Positions 38,834 through 50,695 of a stretch of DNA of 64,000 bases are shown here, piece after piece. The notes under the pieces are model-generated. The model was not told the origin of the DNA. It searched no databases and was given only the letters and a program-made list of their open reading frames with translations. Each line of letters begins with the position of its first letter. Position 1 is the stretch's first letter. This DNA is from Albimonas donghaensis. GTDB taxonomy: Bacteria > Pseudomonadota > Alphaproteobacteria > Rhodobacterales > Rhodobacteraceae. Where the stretch lies: assembly GCF_900106695.1 (NCBI RefSeq), contig NZ_FNMZ01000002.1, positions 558,001-622,000 on the forward strand, read 5' to 3'. The translations under genes and the position numbers were made by a program.

Positions 38834-39855
38834 TGGCGGACAGGGCGGCGAAGCCGAAGGCGGGCGCGAAGGCGAAGCAGCCCGCGGCGCGGGTCCGCAG
38901 CTGGCCTCGGCGCGTGCAGGACCGGATCGAGATCGGGGCGCTGCGGGTGCTGGGCGCGGTGATGACCCGCCTGCCGCCCCGCCGGGCCTCGGACATGCTG
39001 GCCGCGGGCGGGGGCTTTCTGCTGCCGCGGCTGGGTTTCCTGCGCAAACGGATCGAGCGCAACCTGGACCTGGTGCGTCCGGACATGCCCGCGGACGAAA
39101 GGCGGCGCCTGGCGGCGGGCGTGGGGCGTCATTTCTCCCGGGCCATGCTGGAATACGGCACGCTGGACCGCATCGCCGCCGACCCCTCCCGGCTGCGCCA
39201 CGAGGGCGCGGATCCGCTGGCCGAGGCTCAGGCGGCGGGGCGGGGGGCGATCCTCGTCTCCGCCCATTTCGGACAATGGGAGGCGGTGCGCCTGGCCGCC
39301 CGCGCGGCCACGGGGCGCGACTGCGCGATGGTCTATCGACCCTACAACAACCCGCATTTCGACAAATGGATCAACAGCCTGCTGCATCATGCCGGCGGGC
39401 CGGTGATCCCCAAGGGGATGCACGGGACGCGGGATCTGCTGCGTCACCTGGGGCGCGGCGGCATGGTGATGATCCTGGTCGACCAGCGCCAGACCGGCGC
39501 GCCGCTGCTGCCCTTCCTGGGGCGCGAGGCGGAGACCGCGACGGTGGCGGCGGAACTGGCTCTGCGCTACGGCGCGGCGCTGATCCCGGCGCGGGCCCGG
39601 CGGGCCGAGGACGGGCTGACCTTCGACGTGCGCTTCGAAGACGAGATCCCGCCCTCCGACCCCGAGACCATGATGGCGCGGGTCAACGACCGCATCGGCG
39701 CCTGGGTCGAAGCGGATCCCGACCAGTGGCTGTGGCTGCATGGTCGCTGGAAGCGGCGCGCCCGGGGCGAGCAGGTGCGCGCCGCGCGGGCCGAGGCCGA
39801 GAAGGCGGCGGCTGGGAAGGTCGCGGCTGGGAAGACGGGCCCCCAGGGCGGCTGA
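38833..39855 (+). CDS. Lysophospholipid acyltransferase (LpxL/HtrB family)
   Basis: Membrane acyltransferase of the lipid A biosynthesis family, 340 aa. The catalytic H-x4-E is ILVSAHFGQWEAVRLA, with YRPYNNPHFDKWINSLL and the conserved MILVDQRQTG block. The C-terminal WLWLHGRWKRR is typical. It adds a secondary acyl chain to lipid A or a related glycolipid at the inner membrane; specificity is unknown. GGAG lies 8 nt before ATG 38833. The tail is Ala/Lys-rich, low complexity. Confidence 0.9.
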   Translation: MADRAAKPKAGAKAKQPAARVRSWPRRVQDRIEIGALRVLGAVMTRLPPRRASDMLAAGGGFLLPRLGFLRKRIERNLDLVRPDMPADERRRLAAGVGRHFSRAMLEYGTLDRIAADPSRLRHEGADPLAEAQAAGRGAILVSAHFGQWEAVRLAARAATGRDCAMVYRPYNNPHFDKWINSLLHHAGGPVIPKGMHGTRDLLRHLGRGGMVMILVDQRQTGAPLLPFLGREAETATVAAELALRYGAALIPARARRAEDGLTFDVRFEDEIPPSDPETMMARVNDRIGAWVEADPDQWLWLHGRWKRRARGEQVRAARAEAEKAAAGKVAAGKTGPQGG

Positions 39856-39867
39856 GCGCCGCCCCGC

Positions 39868-40683
39868 TCAGTATTCCAGCCGCGCCGCGGCGATCACGGG
39901 CCCGATGCCGCTTTCCTGCAGGATCACCGCGACCCCGGCGCCCGACGCGTCATGTCCCGGCGAATCCGAGGGGACGGGGGCCGAGAACACCGCCTCGTCC
40001 CGCCCGTCCCATTTGCCGAGCTTCATCCAGCTGCGCGCCACGTTGCGATAGGCGATCTCCTGCCCGGCGTTCTCGCCTCGGTCGATCAGCAGCGGCTCGG
40101 GGCTGTGGAAGGGCACGAACCAGAGCACGCCGGCGGGGGCGGGATCGGCCAGCGGCGTGACCCGGACTTCCAGCGCATCCTCATGCAGGGTCAGGGTGAT
40201 GGCGGCGGCGCGGGGCTCGTCCGCTATGGCGCGGATGGCGGCGATGGCCTCGTCGCGATGGCTGCCGACCAGGCGGGCGCGGCCCTGCACCACCATCTGC
40301 GGCGTGTAGACCGAGCGGGCGCCCGCGGCCTCGCCATAGGCGACCTGGCGGCGGGTGAAGGCCGGCATGGCGTAGACGTCCTGCCAGCCGAGATAGTCCC
40401 AGTAATCCACATGCAGCGACAGGGCGAGGATGTCCGGGCGGGCCGCGAGTTCGGCGAGGAAGGCGTCCGCCGGCGGGCAGGAGGAGCATCCCTGGGACGT
40501 GAACAACTCGACCACGGTCAGCGGCGCCGGCGGCTCCGCTCCGGCGGGAACGGCGGCGAGCCCCAGCGCCACGGCCGTCGCGGCGGCGGCGCGGCGCGGC
40601 AGCCGCGTCGGGCCGGGCCGGGCGCGGGGCGCGGGGCGACGGCCGAGGCGGGTCACGCGGTTGATCAGGCTGGAAATCATCAT
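39868..40683 (-). CDS. DUF1223 thioredoxin-like exported protein
   Basis: A 271-aa protein of the DUF1223 family, thioredoxin-fold, usually periplasmic. The family motif is VVELFTSQGCSSCPPADAFL with CxxC, then LSLHVDYWDYLGWQDVYAMP and YTPQMVVQGRARLVGS. It starts with an unusually long basic stretch (about 30 residues) before the hydrophobic region AAAATAVALGLAAVPAGAE; an internal start is possible, but none has a better site. The function is not established. Confidence 0.87.
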   Translation of the reverse strand: MMISSLINRVTRLGRRPAPRARPGPTRLPRRAAAATAVALGLAAVPAGAEPPAPLTVVELFTSQGCSSCPPADAFLAELAARPDILALSLHVDYWDYLGWQDVYAMPAFTRRQVAYGEAAGARSVYTPQMVVQGRARLVGSHRDEAIAAIRAIADEPRAAAITLTLHEDALEVRVTPLADPAPAGVLWFVPFHSPEPLLIDRGENAGQEIAYRNVARSWMKLGKWDGRDEAVFSAPVPSDSPGHDASGAGVAVILQESGIGPVIAAARLEY

Positions 40684-40858
40684 GCGCCTCCGTTGGGTGG
40701 CAGAACCCTAGCGGGGGCGCCGGCGGCCTGCGAGTCAAGCCTGCGAGAGAGCCCGAGAGCGATGACCCGGCCGGCCGGGGAGGGAGCCGCGCGACGACCC
40801 GCCCGCCGGTGGCGCCGTGGCGCCCGCGCGGCGCGGCGACGTCGGTTCATGCGGCCCC

Positions 40859-40910
40859 GTTTCAGGACGCGGTTTCAGGACGCGGTTTCGGGGCGCGGCT
40901 TCGGGGGGCC
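40859..40910. repeat. Four tandem 13-bp repeats
   Basis: GTTTCAGGACGCG twice in perfect tandem (40859-40871, 40872-40884), then a variant GTTTCGGGGCGCG (40885-40897) and a degenerate fourth copy. They lie in the gene-free gap between DUF1223 and usg. Simple slippage is the likely origin. Confidence 0.85.
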
Positions 40911-40969
40911 CGCAGGTTCGCGCGGCGGGTCCCCGCGCCGGACCGTCGCCCGGGCGCGGGGCGTCGGCG

Positions 40970-41245
40970 TCAATGCAGCATGACCTCGTGCGTGCGGCAG
41001 TTCACTTCCCGGGCGCCGAGCAGCCTGGAATGGCAAACCCGGACGGAATGCAGCGGGCCTTCCAGCTCACGGCTCCAGAAATCCAGGAAGTCCCTGAGCT
41101 TGGGGAATTCCGGGGCCAGGTCGTAGTCCTGCCAGAGATAGGTCTGCAGGATCGAGCGGGCGTCGGGAAGGCGGTAGGTGATTTCGGCGGTGGCCAGCGA
41201 CCAGCCTTCGAGCTGGCGACGGAAGTCGGGATCGACCGGGGTCAT
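40970..41245 (-). CDS. Usg family protein
   Basis: A small 91-aa Usg protein, common near trp genes and elsewhere in alphaproteobacteria, function unknown. The family core is EITYRLPDARSILQTYLWQDYDLAPEFPKL (only part quoted: DARSILQTYLWQDYD), then LDFWSRELEGPLHSVRV. It is complete with a normal start (ATG 41245). It stands alone here. Confidence 0.9.
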   Translation of the reverse strand: MTPVDPDFRRQLEGWSLATAEITYRLPDARSILQTYLWQDYDLAPEFPKLRDFLDFWSRELEGPLHSVRVCHSRLLGAREVNCRTHEVMLH

Positions 41246-41488
41246 GCGCGTGCTCCTCTATGGCGTCTCCTTCAGCAGGGTTGCGCGCGGTCGGCGGCGT
41301 GCGTTTCGGCACGGTCCCGGCGCCGGCGGTGAGGCCAGTTTGGCGGATAGGCGTGGAGGTTCCATTGATTTCTGCGCGGGATCGCGGATTTCCCTGCCTC
41401 GGCGCGGTTTGCGACGCCTGCGCGGGCACGTCGCCTGTATTTTGGTCAGCCGAGGCGCGGGCCGCGGGCGCCGGGCGCCGATCATGCC

Positions 41489-41522
41489 GCCGGGCGCCCC
41501 CGCATCGGCGGGGGCGCCCGGC
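41489..41522 (-). terminator. Terminator hairpin after the MCP gene
   Basis: A perfect 15-bp stem (GCCGGGCGCCCCCGC pairs with its complement) and an ATCG loop, 22 nt beyond the mcp stop on the minus strand. There is no T-run. Confidence 0.6.
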
Positions 41523-41543
41523 GCGACGCGCGACCGGCGCGCC

Positions 41544-43271
41544 TCAGGCGGCGCGGTTGCGGCGGGCCTGGTCGATCACGAAGCGGCCGACATGCGAGCT
41601 GAGCTCGGCCATGTTGTCCCGAAGGCGGCCGACCGCGGTGGCGGCGCGCTCCGCGGTCGCGGCATTCTCCTGGGTCGCCGCGTCGAGCTGGGTGACCGCG
41701 TGATTGACCTCTGACAGACCCTGCGACTGCTCCCGTCCCGCGGAGGCGGCGTCGGCGATGGCCCGGGCCAGCGAGTCGATGCCCTCGGTGATCTGGCCAA
41801 GCGATTCGCCCGTGCGCTGCACCAGCTTCACGCCGTCGGAGACGTGCCCCGTGCTCTCCTGGATCAGGGCGGTGATGTCCTTGGCCGCCTCCGAGGATCG
41901 CTGGGCGAGGGTGCGCACCTCCGCCGCCACCACGGCGAAGCCCTTGCCGGCTTCGCCGGCGCGCGCCGCCTCCACCGCCGCGTTGAGCGCCAGAAGGTTG
42001 GTCTGGAAGGCGATCGAGTCGATCACCGAGATGATGTCCGAGATCCGCGAGGAGCTGTTCTCGATCCGCTCCACCGCATCCACGGCCTCCCGCGCCGCGG
42101 TTTCGCCGGTTTCGGTGCGGCGGGTGATGTCGGCGGCGAGGCGCTCGGCCTCGGTCAGCCGCTCGGCCGAGGAGGCGACGGTGGACGAGATCTCCTCCAT
42201 CGTCGCGGCGGTCTCCTCCAGCGAGGCGGCCTGGCCCTCGGCCTGACGGGCCACGGCGCCCGCGCTCCCCGAAATGTCCTCGACCGCGCCGTCGGCCTGG
42301 CTCACCGCCTCCGAGATCCCGCGGGCCATGTCGGCCAACGACCGGGAGGTGAGGTTGAGGCTGGTGCGCGCGGTTTCGAACCGACCCTCCCGCGCCCGGC
42401 GCGATTCGTGGGTCAGGTCGCCGCCGGCCAGGGCGCCGAGATGGCTGTCGAGGTCGTCGAAGACCTCTCCCACCCGGTCGAACAGGCTGTTGAGGCCGTC
42501 GGCGAGGCTCTGCATCGCAGGTTCCTCGAAACGTTCCTCGATCCGGCGGGAGAAGTCCCCGGCCAGGCCCTGGCGCACGGTCTCGCCGAATACGGTCTCG
42601 AGCCTCGTCATCATCTGTTCCCGTCGGCGGGCGTCGGCGGCTTCGGCTTCGCGGGCATGGGCCTCGGCGGCCTGGGCGCGGCGCGCTTCCTCCTGCGCCT
42701 TCCCCCGCTCCTGCCGCGCCGCGAGGTCCAGCGCCCGGCGGTCGCTGACCGCGGCCACCAGGACCCCGGTCTCCAGCACCACGATCCAGGCGTGGAACAG
42801 GGTGCGGCCAAGATCCGAGCCCCCGGGGTAAAGCATAGTCGGGAAAGCGAAATTCAGCGACAGGTGATGCACGGCGATGGCCCCGGCGCCGGCCAGGACA
42901 GCGCCGACATCGACCATGGCGGCCAGCGCGGCCAGCACCGCGAAGAAATACATGTGGGTGTCGACCTGCCAGGCGTGGCCGGTGAAGGCCACGGTGAACA
43001 GCGCCGCCTGCCCGACCAGCGCCACCGCGACCCCGGCCCGCGCGATGTTGGGGGCGCCGCGCAGCGTCGCCTCCATCACCGCCGAGACGAGCAGCGACAG
43101 GCCGGCGACCCATATCGCCGGCCCGCCGACCATCATCGCCACCGCGCCCATGACCGGCGCATGGGCCCAGGCGTACCAGGCGAGGCCGCGCGTGGCGCGC
43201 TTCTGGGCGAGCGCGAGCGAGTCGGTCTCCCCCGTTTCCGCGCCGGCGAGGAATGAGGCGATGGTGTTCAT
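41544..43271 (-). CDS. Methyl-accepting chemotaxis protein with multi-helix membrane sensor
   Basis: Chemoreceptor of 575 aa. The N-terminal 170 residues contain about six hydrophobic helices in place of the usual periplasmic ligand domain, with the shared pattern [19 protein letters not shown] then [19 protein letters not shown]-like linkers follow, then the methyl-accepting signalling domain with [28 protein letters not shown] around the tip. The sensor lacks a periplasmic domain, so it probably senses membrane or redox state, which is inference. ATG 43271 overlaps the previous gene (ATGA); an upstream frame is not used. Confidence 0.9.
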   Translation of the reverse strand: MNTIASFLAGAETGETDSLALAQKRATRGLAWYAWAHAPVMGAVAMMVGGPAIWVAGLSLLVSAVMEATLRGAPNIARAGVAVALVGQAALFTVAFTGHAWQVDTHMYFFAVLAALAAMVDVGAVLAGAGAIAVHHLSLNFAFPTMLYPGGSDLGRTLFHAWIVVLETGVLVAAVSDRRALDLAARQERGKAQEEARRAQAAEAHAREAEAADARRREQMMTRLETVFGETVRQGLAGDFSRRIEERFEEPAMQSLADGLNSLFDRVGEVFDDLDSHLGALAGGDLTHESRRAREGRFETARTSLNLTSRSLADMARGISEAVSQADGAVEDISGSAGAVARQAEGQAASLEETAATMEEISSTVASSAERLTEAERLAADITRRTETGETAAREAVDAVERIENSSSRISDIISVIDSIAFQTNLLALNAAVEAARAGEAGKGFAVVAAEVRTLAQRSSEAAKDITALIQESTGHVSDGVKLVQRTGESLGQITEGIDSLARAIADAASAGREQSQGLSEVNHAVTQLDAATQENAATAERAATAVGRLRDNMAELSSHVGRFVIDQARRNRAA

Positions 43272-43708
43272 GCAGCCGCTCCGCAAAGTTGGGCGAGTCG
43301 TCCCGCGTCCAGCACGAACCAGGCGCCGGAGGTCAGAAGACGTTCGGTGAAATCGGCGTCGCCGCCGGCGGCGAAGGCGGCGAAGGGGGCCTGGACCGGC
43401 CCCACGATCCGACCGCCGGCCGCGTCCGCGATGGCGTCGAGGTCGCGCCAGGGCGGCGCCACCACCAGCACCGGGGCGCGCGCCGCCCCTGTCCCGGCGG
43501 GGTCCGCCGCGAGCCCGGCCAGGGCGGCCAGCGGCCCGGCCAGCGCGACCACCACCACCAGCGCGGCCAGCGCGCCGCGCCCCCGCCCCGCCGGTTCCCG
43601 TCCCGCCCGTTCCCGTCCGGCCCGGACGATACCGGGCTCGGGGGCTGTCTCGGGGGCGGGATCGGGCGCGCGGGGATCGGGTCGCGTCGGCGTCATCGCG
43701 GGTTCCAT
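43268..43708 (-). CDS. Small single-helix membrane protein coupled to the MCP
   Basis: I do not recognise this 146-aa protein. It has a Pro/Arg-rich cytoplasmic start, one strong helix ([20 protein letters not shown]), and a C-terminal domain starting [19 protein letters not shown] and ending [19 protein letters not shown]. The stop overlaps the MCP start by 4 nt, so they are translated together and probably function together. ATG 43708 or 43696 can start it; neither has a strong ribosome site. Confidence 0.6.
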   Translation of the reverse strand: MEPAMTPTRPDPRAPDPAPETAPEPGIVRAGRERAGREPAGRGRGALAALVVVVALAGPLAALAGLAADPAGTGAARAPVLVVAPPWRDLDAIADAAGGRIVGPVQAPFAAFAAGGDADFTERLLTSGAWFVLDAGRLAQLCGAAA

Positions 43709-43927
43709 GCATCTCGCGCCGCCGGTCAGGCGGCGGCCGCGCGATAGATGGACCGTCGGGGTAAAGGCCACGCTAACGGCGCCCGCGTCGCCGCCTCCGA
43801 CCACCACGCGCGTCCCGTGAAAGGCGCGGACTCGGGGGAGGCAGGGCGGGCCGGATGCGGCCGCCCGGCACGGGCGGACGCGATGGGCCGGCCGGCCTCC
43901 CCCCCCGGCCGGCCCATCGCAACGCGA

Positions 43928-43954
43928 AAGGGCCGCCCCCGGGGGGCGGCCCTT
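43928..43954 (-). terminator. Terminator hairpin after acnA
   Basis: A strong GC stem, AAGGGCCGCCCCC paired with GGGGGCGGCCCTT (43942-43954), 30 nt beyond the acnA stop. On the minus strand it ends in CCCTTTCGCGTT. Confidence 0.65.
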
Positions 43955-43984
43955 CCAGTCACGTCAGGCGTCGATGCGCGCCGG

Positions 43985-46735
<2,751 letters not shown>

Positions 46736-47086
46736 GCTCGTTCTCCTTATCGACTGGGCCCGCGGATCGCAGCGTCGGGAGGCGGAGGGCTCAGCGCCCG
46801 CAGCGGCGACGGCTTCACGCGGGCCGGTCCTGGCAACCGGCTTGGTAAGTGGGTGATACGACCATTCGCAACGCAATGCAATCGCTGTATGCGATTGTAT
46901 GCGGTAGAATGCAATGCAATCCCCCTGCGTCGCGTCCTTGTGCGCAACGGGCGTTCCGCTTCAGGGCGGGGCGCCCCCTGCGCCCGACCCCGCGACGGGG
47001 CGTCATGCCGCAGGACCGGTCCCGCGCCCGTCCCGCGCCGCCTCGCCCGCTTCCGTAGGCGGCGCGAAGCCCCTAAAGCTCTTCCC
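46736..47086. promoter_or_regulatory. Divergent acnA/ccmA control region with nested repeats
   Basis: A 351-bp region. A lower-GC patch at 46861-46925 holds GCAATGCAAT twice (46873-46882 and 46911-46920), GTATGCG twice (46887-46893, 46897-46903) and a perfect 7-bp inverted repeat CAATCGC-TGTAT-GCGATTG (46879-46897). It is 135-185 bp upstream of acnA and 165-215 bp upstream of ccmA. Iron- or redox-responsive control of acnA is plausible, but the regulator is not known. Confidence 0.6.
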
Positions 47087-47770
47087 ATGAAACTCGTCGC
47101 CCATGACCTGGCCTGCCGGCGCGCGGGACGCACCATTTTCCGCGGGCTCGGCTTCGCGGTGGCGCCCGGCGCGGCCGCGGCGCTGCGCGGGCCCAACGGC
47201 TCGGGCAAGAGCTCCCTGCTGCGGGTGCTGGCGGGGCTCGCGCCCGCGGCCGGGGGGACGGTGCGGCTCGGCGACCTGGACCTTGCGCGCGACGGCGAGG
47301 CCTGGCGGGAACGCGTGGCGCTGGCCGGCCATCTCGATGCGGTGAAGCCGGGCTTCAGCGTGCGCGAGAACCTCACCTGCTGGGCGGATTTCCACGGCGC
47401 CCCGCGCGCCCGCGCCGACGCCGCGCTGGAGCGTTTCGGCCTGGAGAGCCGCGCCGACGATCCGGCGCATTGGTGCTCCGCCGGGCAGAAGCGGCGGCTG
47501 GGGCTGGCGCGGCTGCTGATCGTGGACCGGCCGGTCTGGCTGCTGGACGAGCCCACGGTGTCGCTGGACGCGGCCTCCGTCGCCGTGTTCGCGCAGGTGG
47601 TGGCGGAGCATTGCGCGGCCGGCGGGCTGGCGCTGGCCGCCACTCATGTGGATCTCGGCTTCGGCGCGGGCGCGGAGGTGCATATGCCCGCCCCCGGCGC
47701 CTCGGACCCCGCCGACGACGACGCCAACCACGCCGCCTCCGACCCGTTCCTCGGAGAGGACTGGGCATGA
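47087..47770 (+). CDS. ccmA: Cytochrome c biogenesis ATP-binding export protein CcmA
   Basis: ABC ATPase of cytochrome c maturation, 227 aa, releasing heme-loaded CcmE in System I. Walker A is GPNGSGKSS, the signature is CSAGQKRRLGLARLL, Walker B is PVWLLDEPTVSLD. ATG 47087 gives the usual length; the frame runs far upstream through the antisense of acnA, which is not coding. The stop overlaps the ccmB start (ATGA). Confidence 0.95.
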   Translation: MKLVAHDLACRRAGRTIFRGLGFAVAPGAAAALRGPNGSGKSSLLRVLAGLAPAAGGTVRLGDLDLARDGEAWRERVALAGHLDAVKPGFSVRENLTCWADFHGAPRARADAALERFGLESRADDPAHWCSAGQKRRLGLARLLIVDRPVWLLDEPTVSLDAASVAVFAQVVAEHCAAGGLALAATHVDLGFGAGAEVHMPAPGASDPADDDANHAASDPFLGEDWA

Positions 47771-48432
47771 GGGCGGCGCTGGCCTTGCTGCGCCGGGATC
47801 TCGGCCTGACCTTCCGCGCGGGCGGCGGCGGGCTGCTGGGCATCGCCTTCTTCATGCTCGCCGCCCTGCTGATCCCGCTGGGCGTGGGGCCGGAGGGCGG
47901 GGCGCTGGCGCGGATCGCCGCCGGCGTGCTCTGGGTCTGCGCCCTGCTCGCCTGCCTGCTGACCCTCGACCGGCTGTTCCAGGCGGATCTGGAGGACGGG
48001 GCGCTCGACCAGATCGCGCTGGGGCCGTTGCCGCTGGAGGCCGCGGTGCTGGCCAAGGCCGCCGCGCACTGGCTGGCCACGGGCCTGCCGCTGGCGGTGG
48101 TGGCGCCGGTGCTGGGCGTCATGCTGTCCCTGCCCGGCCAGGCCCAGGCGACGCTGGTCGCGAGCCTGCTGATCGGCACCCCGGCGCTGAGCCTGATCGG
48201 CGCGGTGGGCGCGGCGCTGACCGCCGGGCTGCGGCGCGGCGGGCTGCTGCTGTCGGTGCTGGTGCTGCCGCTCTATGTCCCCACGCTGATCTTCGGCGCC
48301 CAGGCCGCCGACCGCGCCGCCACGGGGCTGGAGCCGGGGACGGCGCTGCTGTTCCTCGGCGCCGTCACGCTGCTCGCGGCCGGCATCGCCCCTTTCGCCG
48401 CCGCCGCCGCCCTGCGGGTCAACCTGCGCTGA
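47767..48432 (+). CDS. ccmB: Heme exporter/cytochrome c maturation protein CcmB
   Basis: Inner-membrane permease of the CcmAB complex, 221 aa, about six helices. The N-terminus RRDLGLTFRAGGGGLLGIAFF is characteristic; DGALDQIALGPLPLEAAVLAKA and LLSVLVLPLYVPTLIFG follow. It starts within the ccmA stop codon. In many Rhodobacterales ccmC, ccmD and ccmG follow; here the next gene is unrelated. Confidence 0.94.
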   Translation: MRAALALLRRDLGLTFRAGGGGLLGIAFFMLAALLIPLGVGPEGGALARIAAGVLWVCALLACLLTLDRLFQADLEDGALDQIALGPLPLEAAVLAKAAAHWLATGLPLAVVAPVLGVMLSLPGQAQATLVASLLIGTPALSLIGAVGAALTAGLRRGGLLLSVLVLPLYVPTLIFGAQAADRAATGLEPGTALLFLGAVTLLAAGIAPFAAAAALRVNLR

Positions 48433-48503
48433 GCCGCAGGGGTTTCACCGATTTTCAAGGAATTCGACCGATAACCCCGCCGCGCGAGTGGTGGGAGGGA
48501 TGC

Positions 48504-48776
48504 ATGGCGGAGATCTGGAGCAAGGGCGAATACCGGCTGACCAACGCGGTGTACGAAGCCGCCGTCGCCCGCCGGAAGGAGGGGCGGCCCGCCCCGCGTC
48601 ACGACATCGTGGCGCGCTGCAAGCGCGACACCGGGCGGCGGGCCGAGGGGTCGGTCCTCGCCCAGCTCGGCGCGCTCAGCGCGGCCCGCAAGGCGTTGGG
48701 GATGGAGGTGCTGCCCGAATTCCCGCCGCTGGCCCATTACCCGCGCAAGCTCTTCGCCTATCTGCAGGCCCGCTGA
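48504..48776 (+). CDS. Small hypothetical protein downstream of ccmB
   Basis: A 90-aa protein I cannot assign. ATG 48504 has GGGAGG at 5 nt. It is hydrophilic, with no signal peptide or helix of membrane type: AEIWSKGEYRLTNAVYEAAV, RHDIVARCKRDTGRRAEGSV and the end HYPRKLFAYLQAR. Codon pattern matches neighbours, so it looks real. It is 71 nt after ccmB on the same strand. Confidence 0.6.
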   Translation: MAEIWSKGEYRLTNAVYEAAVARRKEGRPAPRHDIVARCKRDTGRRAEGSVLAQLGALSAARKALGMEVLPEFPPLAHYPRKLFAYLQAR

Positions 48777-49079
48777 GCCCGCGGCCGAGTCGCCAACCCC
48801 GGCGCCGGTGGGCGACGGCGGACATGGTGGACATAGGCGACATGGCGGACAGGGTGGGCGTGGCGAAGACCGGCCGCCCGGTCCCGGCTCGGGGGAGGCG
48901 TGACGCGGCGAGGGCGTGGTGGGGCGCGCAACCCATGCGGCGCCGGCTCGGGCGCGCCCGATCGCCGGGGCGCCCGCCGCGCCTGACCGTCCGCGCGCCG
49001 CAGTCCGGAACGCGAACCGCCGCGCCGGGGTCGCCCCCGCGCGGCGGTTTCAGGTCGGCGCCGATCCCCCGGCGCGCCG
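48777..49079. other. Gene-free convergent gap with repeats and phoB terminator
   Basis: A 303-bp gap between convergent genes. Around 48815-48860 an imperfect 9-bp unit (about GGCGGACAT) recurs five times. The right end holds the phoB hairpin. No gene is supported. Confidence 0.55.
49015..49049 (-). terminator. Terminator hairpin after phoB
   Basis: An 11-bp outer stem AACCGCCGCGC/GCGCGGCGGTT and a GGGG/CCCC inner stem after one mismatch, 31 nt beyond the phoB stop. On the minus strand the right arm and trailer GCGGTTCGCGTTCCGG are identical to the dnaKJ hairpin. Confidence 0.6.
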
Positions 49080-49802
49080 TCAGCCCCGCGCGGCCTGGCG
49101 GGCCGGGGTGGCGGCGTAGGTCTCGTCCAGCGCGTAGCCGGCCGAGCGCACCGTGCGGATCGGGTCGCGATCCCCGCGCCGGTTGATCGCCTTGCGCAGC
49201 CGGCCGACATGCACGTCCACCGTCCGGATCTCCACATACACGTCGCGGCCCCAGACCAGGTCCAGCAACTGCTCGCGCGAGAACACCCGCCCCGGGCGCT
49301 GCATCAGCACGTCCAGCAGCTTGAACTCGGTCGGCCCCAGATGCAGGTCCCGCTCCGCCCGCCGCACCCGGTGCGCCTGACGGTCGAGGATGATGTCCCC
49401 GAAGGTCGCCACGTCGCCGGCCAGCGTCGGCCGGGACCGGCGCAGCACGGCGCGGATCCGGGCCAGCAGCTCGGTCATCGAGAACGGCTTGGTGAGGTAG
49501 TCGTCCGCCCCCGTCTCCAGCCCCCGGATGCGGTCATCCTCCTCGCCCCGGGCGGTGAGCATGATGACGGGGGTGTCCTTCACCTCCGAGCGCGCCCGGA
49601 TCTGGCGGCAGATCTCGATCCCCGAGACATGCGGCAACATCCAGTCGAGCAGGATCAGGTCGGGCTTCTCGTCCTCGATGGCATAGAGGGCCTCGTCCCC
49701 GTCGCTCACCAGGCTCACCTTGTAGCCCTCGCGGGTGAGGTTGTACTCGAGCAGCGCGCAGAGCGACTCCTCGTCCTCGATCACCATAACGCGTGCGGTC
49801 AT
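49080..49802 (-). CDS. phoB: Phosphate regulon response regulator PhoB
   Basis: OmpR-type response regulator, 240 aa. The receiver has EDEESLCALL, phosphorylation Asp in ILLDWMLPHVSG and YLTKPFSMTELLARIRA. The effector has LGPTEFKLLDVLMQRPGRVFS and VDVHVGRLRKAINRRGD. It activates Pho genes at low phosphate. Its kinase PhoR is not in the window. It is the last gene of the leftward pst-phoU-phoB run, 73 nt after phoU. Confidence 0.95.
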   Translation of the reverse strand: MTARVMVIEDEESLCALLEYNLTREGYKVSLVSDGDEALYAIEDEKPDLILLDWMLPHVSGIEICRQIRARSEVKDTPVIMLTARGEEDDRIRGLETGADDYLTKPFSMTELLARIRAVLRRSRPTLAGDVATFGDIILDRQAHRVRRAERDLHLGPTEFKLLDVLMQRPGRVFSREQLLDLVWGRDVYVEIRTVDVHVGRLRKAINRRGDRDPIRTVRSAGYALDETYAATPARQAARG

Positions 49803-49875
49803 GACGTCTTTCTTTCAGGCGCCGCGCGCCCCCGTTCCTCCGCGCCGGCCTGCGCGACGGAACAGGGACCGGGCT

Positions 49876-50667
49876 TCAGCTTTCGTTGTCGGTCTTGGCG
49901 TCGTCGGAGGACGCGGCATCGTCGGAAGGGGCGTCGCCCGCGGCCGGGCTCGCGGCCCCGCCGTCGCCGTAACCACGAGGCCCGCGGGGACGTTCCTCGG
50001 TCAGCGGCTCGCCCACGGCGACGTAATAGGTCAGCTCCGCCAGGTGGGTGGCGTGGTCGCCGATCCGCTCCAGGTTCTTGGCGATGAACAACCCGTGCGA
50101 ACCCAGCGTGATGGTCCGCGGATCCTCCATCATGTAGGTGATCAGCTCCCGGAACACGGAGTTGTAGAGCCCGTCGATCTCCACATCCCGGCGCCACACC
50201 GAGATCGCGGCGTCCACATCCCGCGACGCGAAGGCGTCCAACGCGTCCGACAGCTGGCGCTGCGTCTCCCGGCCCATGCGGGCGATGGAGGAGGTGATCG
50301 GCATCGGCCGGTCGCGGCTCAGGTCCAGCCCGCGGCGGGCGATGGACTTGGACAGGTCGCCCACCCGCTCCAGCGTCGAGGACATCTTCATCGACGCCAC
50401 CAGCAGCCGCAGGTCGGTCGCCACCGGAGCGCGCAGGGCGATGAGCTGGATCACCTGCTCCTCCGCCTCCTGCTCCAGCCGGTCGAGCCGGCGATCCCGC
50501 GCCACCACCTGCTCGCACAGTTCGATGTCGCGCCGCTCCACGCCCACGATGGCGTCGGCGAGCATCTGTTCGGCCACCCCACCCATTTCGGCGAGCTTGG
50601 CGCGAATGCCCATCAGCTCTTCGTCGAAGGCCGAGACGATGTGCGGCCCGTTGTCCATAGTGCCCAT
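49876..50667 (-). CDS. phoU: Phosphate transport regulator PhoU
   Basis: Negative regulator linking the Pst transporter to PhoR/PhoB signalling, 263 aa. Two three-helix PhoU repeats are seen: FDEELMGIRAKLAEMGGVAEQ through APVATDLRLLVASMKMSSTLERVGD, then a second copy with NLERIGDHATHLAELTYY. The C-terminal 35 residues are an acidic Asp/Ser/Ala tail. 28 nt separate it from pstB upstream. Confidence 0.95.
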   Translation of the reverse strand: MGTMDNGPHIVSAFDEELMGIRAKLAEMGGVAEQMLADAIVGVERRDIELCEQVVARDRRLDRLEQEAEEQVIQLIALRAPVATDLRLLVASMKMSSTLERVGDLSKSIARRGLDLSRDRPMPITSSIARMGRETQRQLSDALDAFASRDVDAAISVWRRDVEIDGLYNSVFRELITYMMEDPRTITLGSHGLFIAKNLERIGDHATHLAELTYYVAVGEPLTEERPRGPRGYGDGGAASPAAGDAPSDDAASSDDAKTDNES

Positions 50668-50695
50668 GTGCTGGGTCCTCCTCGCAGGTCGCGGC

